Of a DNA stretch of 7,968 bases, positions 5,451 to 7,968 are shown piece by piece. Source of the DNA: JAMCRM01 sp041685075 (GTDB lineage: Bacteria > Acidobacteriota > Terriglobia > Bryobacterales > Bryobacteraceae); assembly GCA_041685075.1 (NCBI GenBank), contig JAWLGN010000257.1, forward strand, positions 1-7,968, given 5' to 3'. The notes beneath the pieces are model-generated. The model saw only the letters and a program-made list of their open reading frames with translations, had not been told where the DNA came from and made no database searches. How positions within the stretch are numbered: position 1 is the first letter of the stretch; every line of letters begins with the position of its first letter. Made by a program: the position numbers and the translations under genes.

Positions 5451-6764
5451 CTACAGCGCCCCGGCCTCCAAAGCGCCCAGTACCTTAGTATATGCCGCGA
5501 TGATCTCGTCCTCATCGGCAGGCGACAGGCACGAGGGCACGGCCAGCAGAATGCTGCGCTCGAACAGCCCATCGGCCACCGGGCAAACTCCTTTGCCGTA
5601 GTCCCGCGCGGCCCCCTGGTTGGCCGGATGGCTCCAGGGATAGCCGTTCTCCTCCACGCTGGTCTTTCGCACCAGGTTGAGGCAGTTGTAATAAAGGTGC
5701 AGGCCCCACCCGGTCATCACGATATTGGAGACGCCTCCGGGCGCCGGATGGATGCCTTCGGCCCGCAGCGCTTCCTGCACTTTGCACGCGGTAGCCGCGT
5801 CGGCGTACGTAGTGATGAGGAAGCAGCCGGTATCGCCCGCCGGGTCCACCAGGCGGCGCAGCTCGACACACTTGAAGCGTTCGATCGCCCCCCGGATGCG
5901 CCGCTTGCTGCGGCGCATGGCGGCGGTCACCACCGGCAGCTTGCGCAACTGCACCCGCAGAATCGCCGCGCGGATCTCGTCCATGCGGTAGCCCATGCCC
6001 CACAGCGCCAGGTCGTCGAACTGCATGCGGCCTTCCTCGTTGCGAGGAAATCCCAGGTCGTGGCAGGCCACCGCGCGCCGGTAAAGCTCGTCGATGTTGG
6101 TGACCACGCAGCCGCCTTCGCCGGAGGTCATGTTCTTGTTGGCCTGGAAGCTGAAAATGGCCAGATCGCCGAAGCTGCCGGCGCGCCGGCCGTTGATGCT
6201 GCCGCCCGCGCACTGCGCGCAATCCTCCACCAGCCACAACCCGCGCTGGTCGGCCAGTTTTCGCACGGCCTCCACGTCGCCGGGCGCGCCGCTCATGTGA
6301 GCCATCAGGATGCCGGAGGTGCGGGGGGTGATCTTCCGCGCCACGTCGGCCGGGTCCAGGCAAAAGCTCTGATCGATTTCGGCCAGCACCGGGACGGCCC
6401 CACGGTTCACCACCGCGGCGGCGATCGAAACCCACAGATAGGCGGGGATGATCACCTCCTGCCCCGGCCCCACGCCCAGCGCCGCCATGGCCACGTTCAG
6501 GGCGCCGGTTCCGCTGGCCGTGGCCACCGCGTGCCGCACCCCGATGAAAGCCGCCATCTCCCGCTCGAAGCGCGACACTTCGTGCTGCGGATCGAGCCCA
6601 TAGAACCGGAACAGCGATCGCGAACGCAGCACCCGCAGCACCGCCTCCTCTTCCTGGTGGTCGAACCAGTAGACGCCGGGATGCTCGAGCGGCAGCGGCT
6701 TGTTTCGCCGCACCGGTTCGCCTCCATGAATCGCCAGCTTGTTCTCTTTCCGGCTCGGCACCAC
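5451..6764 (-). CDS. DegT/DnrJ/EryC1/StrS family PLP-dependent aminotransferase (downstream paralogue)
   Basis: A 437-residue fold-type I aminotransferase that should transfer an amino group to a keto sugar or keto cyclitol, forming a PLP Schiff base. The N-terminus has the family opening IHGGEPVRRNKPLP (12-25), followed by LFRFYG (51-56) and the SGTGALNVAMAALGVGPGQE stretch (84-103). The PLP-pyridine Asp181 lies in VEDCAQ (179-184), and the Schiff-base Lys210 in FQANKNMTSGEGG (206-218). Both are intact, so it should be active. The sequence style (DCAQ, NK-TSGEGG) is closer to the AHBA synthase/StsC (scyllo-inosose) side than to ArnB or perosamine enzymes, from memory. The start is the first of two tandem GTG codons at 6764. 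AAGGAG ends seven bases upstream, and this start leaves a 13-base gap after the preceding gene. A longer frame to TTG 6818 would overlap that gene and add only an Arg/Ser-rich tail. Confidence 0.93.
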   Translation of the reverse strand: MVPSRKENKLAIHGGEPVRRNKPLPLEHPGVYWFDHQEEEAVLRVLRSRSLFRFYGLDPQHEVSRFEREMAAFIGVRHAVATASGTGALNVAMAALGVGPGQEVIIPAYLWVSIAAAVVNRGAVPVLAEIDQSFCLDPADVARKITPRTSGILMAHMSGAPGDVEAVRKLADQRGLWLVEDCAQCAGGSINGRRAGSFGDLAIFSFQANKNMTSGEGGCVVTNIDELYRRAVACHDLGFPRNEEGRMQFDDLALWGMGYRMDEIRAAILRVQLRKLPVVTAAMRRSKRRIRGAIERFKCVELRRLVDPAGDTGCFLITTYADAATACKVQEALRAEGIHPAPGGVSNIVMTGWGLHLYYNCLNLVRKTSVEENGYPWSHPANQGAARDYGKGVCPVADGLFERSILLAVPSCLSPADEDEIIAAYTKVLGALEAGAL

Positions 6765-6771
6765 GTTCTTT

Positions 6772-6777
6772 CTCCTT
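6772..6777 (-). promoter_or_regulatory. Strong ribosome binding site setting a GTG start
   Basis: On the minus strand a perfect AAGGAG (6777-6772) sits in the 13-base gap between the two aminotransferase genes, seven bases before the first GTG at 6764. It fixes the start of the downstream paralogue at 6764 and rules against the longer TTG-initiated frame. Confidence 0.8.
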
Positions 6778-7968
6778 CTAGGCGATCGTCGGATAGACCT
6801 TGCGGACGGCCGCGACAATATCGTCCAGGTCCCGCCGGGTGAACTTCGGATCGATCAGCGGCCCGGCGAAACGGCTCAGAACGTCCAGCGTCCGGGGACA
6901 GGTGGCGGCGCCATACCGGATGCTCTTGCCTCTCCCCACCGTCCATGTGGGCCATGCCGGGTGCAGCGTGATCTTCTGTTCGATGTACGGCAGCACCGGC
7001 AGCACCACCGACCCGCTGGGCGGCGAAACCGGCACGTTCTCCGCCTTCATGGATTCCATAAAGCGCCGGCACTTCTCCTTGGAGTCGAACCGGATGAAGA
7101 CACCCGTACCCATATCGCCGGCGGGATCGGGAAGCTGGCGGAAACGGATGCCCGGTAGGTCGCGTATGCCTTCATAGACATACCTGGCGTTGCTGCGCAC
7201 GGCCTCCACAATGGTATCCAGCTTGCGCAACTGCGCCAGCATGACGCCCGCGGTGAACTCGCTCATGCGGAAGTTGGCGCCACCGGAGAACGGCGCCAGC
7301 GTGGGGCTGCCGAGCAGCGATTGGTGCGGCCCTCGCAGCGCGCCCAGGTCGTGGAAGCGGGCGGCGCGCTCGAACAGCGCCGGATCGTTGGTCACCACCG
7401 ATCCGCCCTCGCCCGAGGTGATGGTCTTGTTGAGCTGGTGGCTGTAGATGGAGATGTCGCCCATCGAGCCGAGCGGCTTGCCCTTGTAGCTGCCGCCCAC
7501 CGCCTGCGCGCAGTCCTCCAGCACCTTGATGCCGCGCTTGCGTGCCACCGGAAGAATGCGGTCCATATCGGCGGGGCAGCCTTGCAGGTGGACCGCCATG
7601 ACGACCTTGGTCTGGGGCGTGATGCGGCGCTCCATGTCATCAGGGTCGATGTTGAAGGATTCGTCGATCTCGGCGAACACCGGCAGCGCCCCGGCGCGAA
7701 TCACGCAACTCGCCGAGGAGTGCCACGTCCAGGCGGGAATAATCACCTCGTCGCCCGGCCCGATCTGGAGCGCCGCCATGGCGGCCTCCAGGGCGGCGGT
7801 GCCGGAGGTGACCGCCAGCGCGTACCGGGTCTTCATGCGGGCGGCGAACTCCTGTTCGACAGCCGCCGCGTTCCTGGGGGTGCTGCCGCGCGGCCCGTAC
7901 CAGCGGAAAGGCCGCCCCGTCTCCAGCACCTCCAGCAGTTGCTCGCGCTCCTGCGCGTCGTAGTATTG
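6778..7968 (-). CDS. DegT/DnrJ/EryC1/StrS family PLP-dependent aminotransferase (upstream paralogue, 5' end outside window)
   Basis: The frame is open to the right edge: 396 residues are visible and the true start is beyond it. The first visible residues QYYDAQEREQLLEVLETG align with YWFDHQEEEAVLRVLRS of the neighbouring paralogue, so roughly 30-40 N-terminal residues are missing. A GTG at 7929 is internal and should not be taken as the start. Counting from the first visible residue, the PLP-pyridine Asp152 is in LEDCAQAVGG (150-159) and the Schiff-base Lys181 in HQLNKTITSGEGG (177-189), so catalysis should be intact. The glycine-rich SGTAALEAAMAALQIGPGDE (55-74) is typical. The substrate is not determinable; a keto sugar or cyclitol is expected for the family. 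The C-terminal third (residues 300-370) differs from the paralogue, suggesting different acceptors. It reads into the second aminotransferase and trmO. Confidence 0.93.
   Translation of the reverse strand, partial: QYYDAQEREQLLEVLETGRPFRWYGPRGSTPRNAAAVEQEFAARMKTRYALAVTSGTAALEAAMAALQIGPGDEVIIPAWTWHSSASCVIRAGALPVFAEIDESFNIDPDDMERRITPQTKVVMAVHLQGCPADMDRILPVARKRGIKVLEDCAQAVGGSYKGKPLGSMGDISIYSHQLNKTITSGEGGSVVTNDPALFERAARFHDLGALRGPHQSLLGSPTLAPFSGGANFRMSEFTAGVMLAQLRKLDTIVEAVRSNARYVYEGIRDLPGIRFRQLPDPAGDMGTGVFIRFDSKEKCRRFMESMKAENVPVSPPSGSVVLPVLPYIEQKITLHPAWPTWTVGRGKSIRYGAATCPRTLDVLSRFAGPLIDPKFTRRDLDDIVAAVRKVYPTIA

Noticed and set aside
6765..6818. Upstream extension of the downstream aminotransferase to TTG 6818
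   Set aside because: It would overlap the preceding gene by 41 bases and lacks a ribosome site, while GTG 6764 has a perfectly spaced AAGGAG.
5628..6842. 404-codon plus-strand frame opposite the downstream aminotransferase
   Set aside because: His/Gln/Arg/Ala-rich composition with no motif, covering intact aminotransferase motifs on the other strand.
1..7968. CRISPR arrays, tRNA/rRNA genes, insertion sequences, long direct or inverted repeats
   Set aside because: None seen on reading both strands; the window is almost fully occupied by protein genes.

Overview
The window is GC-rich (about two thirds by eye, not counted) and tightly packed. It has no gene-free stretch longer than about 35 bases, and I saw no RNA genes, mobile elements or CRISPR arrays. 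It carries lipid A/Kdo genes, which mark a Gram-negative outer membrane, next to a probable bacillithiol deacetylase. That combination best fits Acidobacteriota (for example the Solibacter/Bryobacter lineage). This assignment is inference from gene content, not from a marker gene.

Layout. (a) 1-4188, minus strand: four genes that read like one operon. The order is a single-frame WaaA (Kdo transferase)-LpxK (lipid A 4'-kinase) fusion, a PfkB-type sugar kinase (joined by an ATGA overlap), a rhomboid intramembrane protease (TAATG overlap), and the start of a BshB1-like deacetylase (3-base gap) that runs off the left edge. (b) 4172-4946, plus strand: a secreted protein of unknown function, followed 4 bases later by a 52-residue glycine-rich membrane miniprotein. 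(c) 4963-7968, minus strand: two tandem DegT/DnrJ/EryC1/StrS aminotransferases (the upstream one cut by the right edge) and trmO, which encodes a tRNA t6A37 methyltransferase.

How it fits together. The fusion joins two consecutive steps of the Raetz pathway: 4'-phosphorylation to lipid IVA, then Kdo addition. The fusion and the secreted-protein gene are divergent but overlap at their 5' ends. A good sigma70-like promoter for the fusion operon (TTGTAC, 17 bases, TATACT) lies inside the signal-peptide codons of the secreted-protein gene, so the two transcription units probably interlock. The aminotransferases act on nucleotide-linked or cyclitol keto sugars by family, but their substrates cannot be read from this window.

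I do not see a clearly new defence or mobile system. The most noteworthy items are the WaaA-LpxK fusion, the interlocked divergent starts, and the uncharacterised secreted protein/miniprotein pair.
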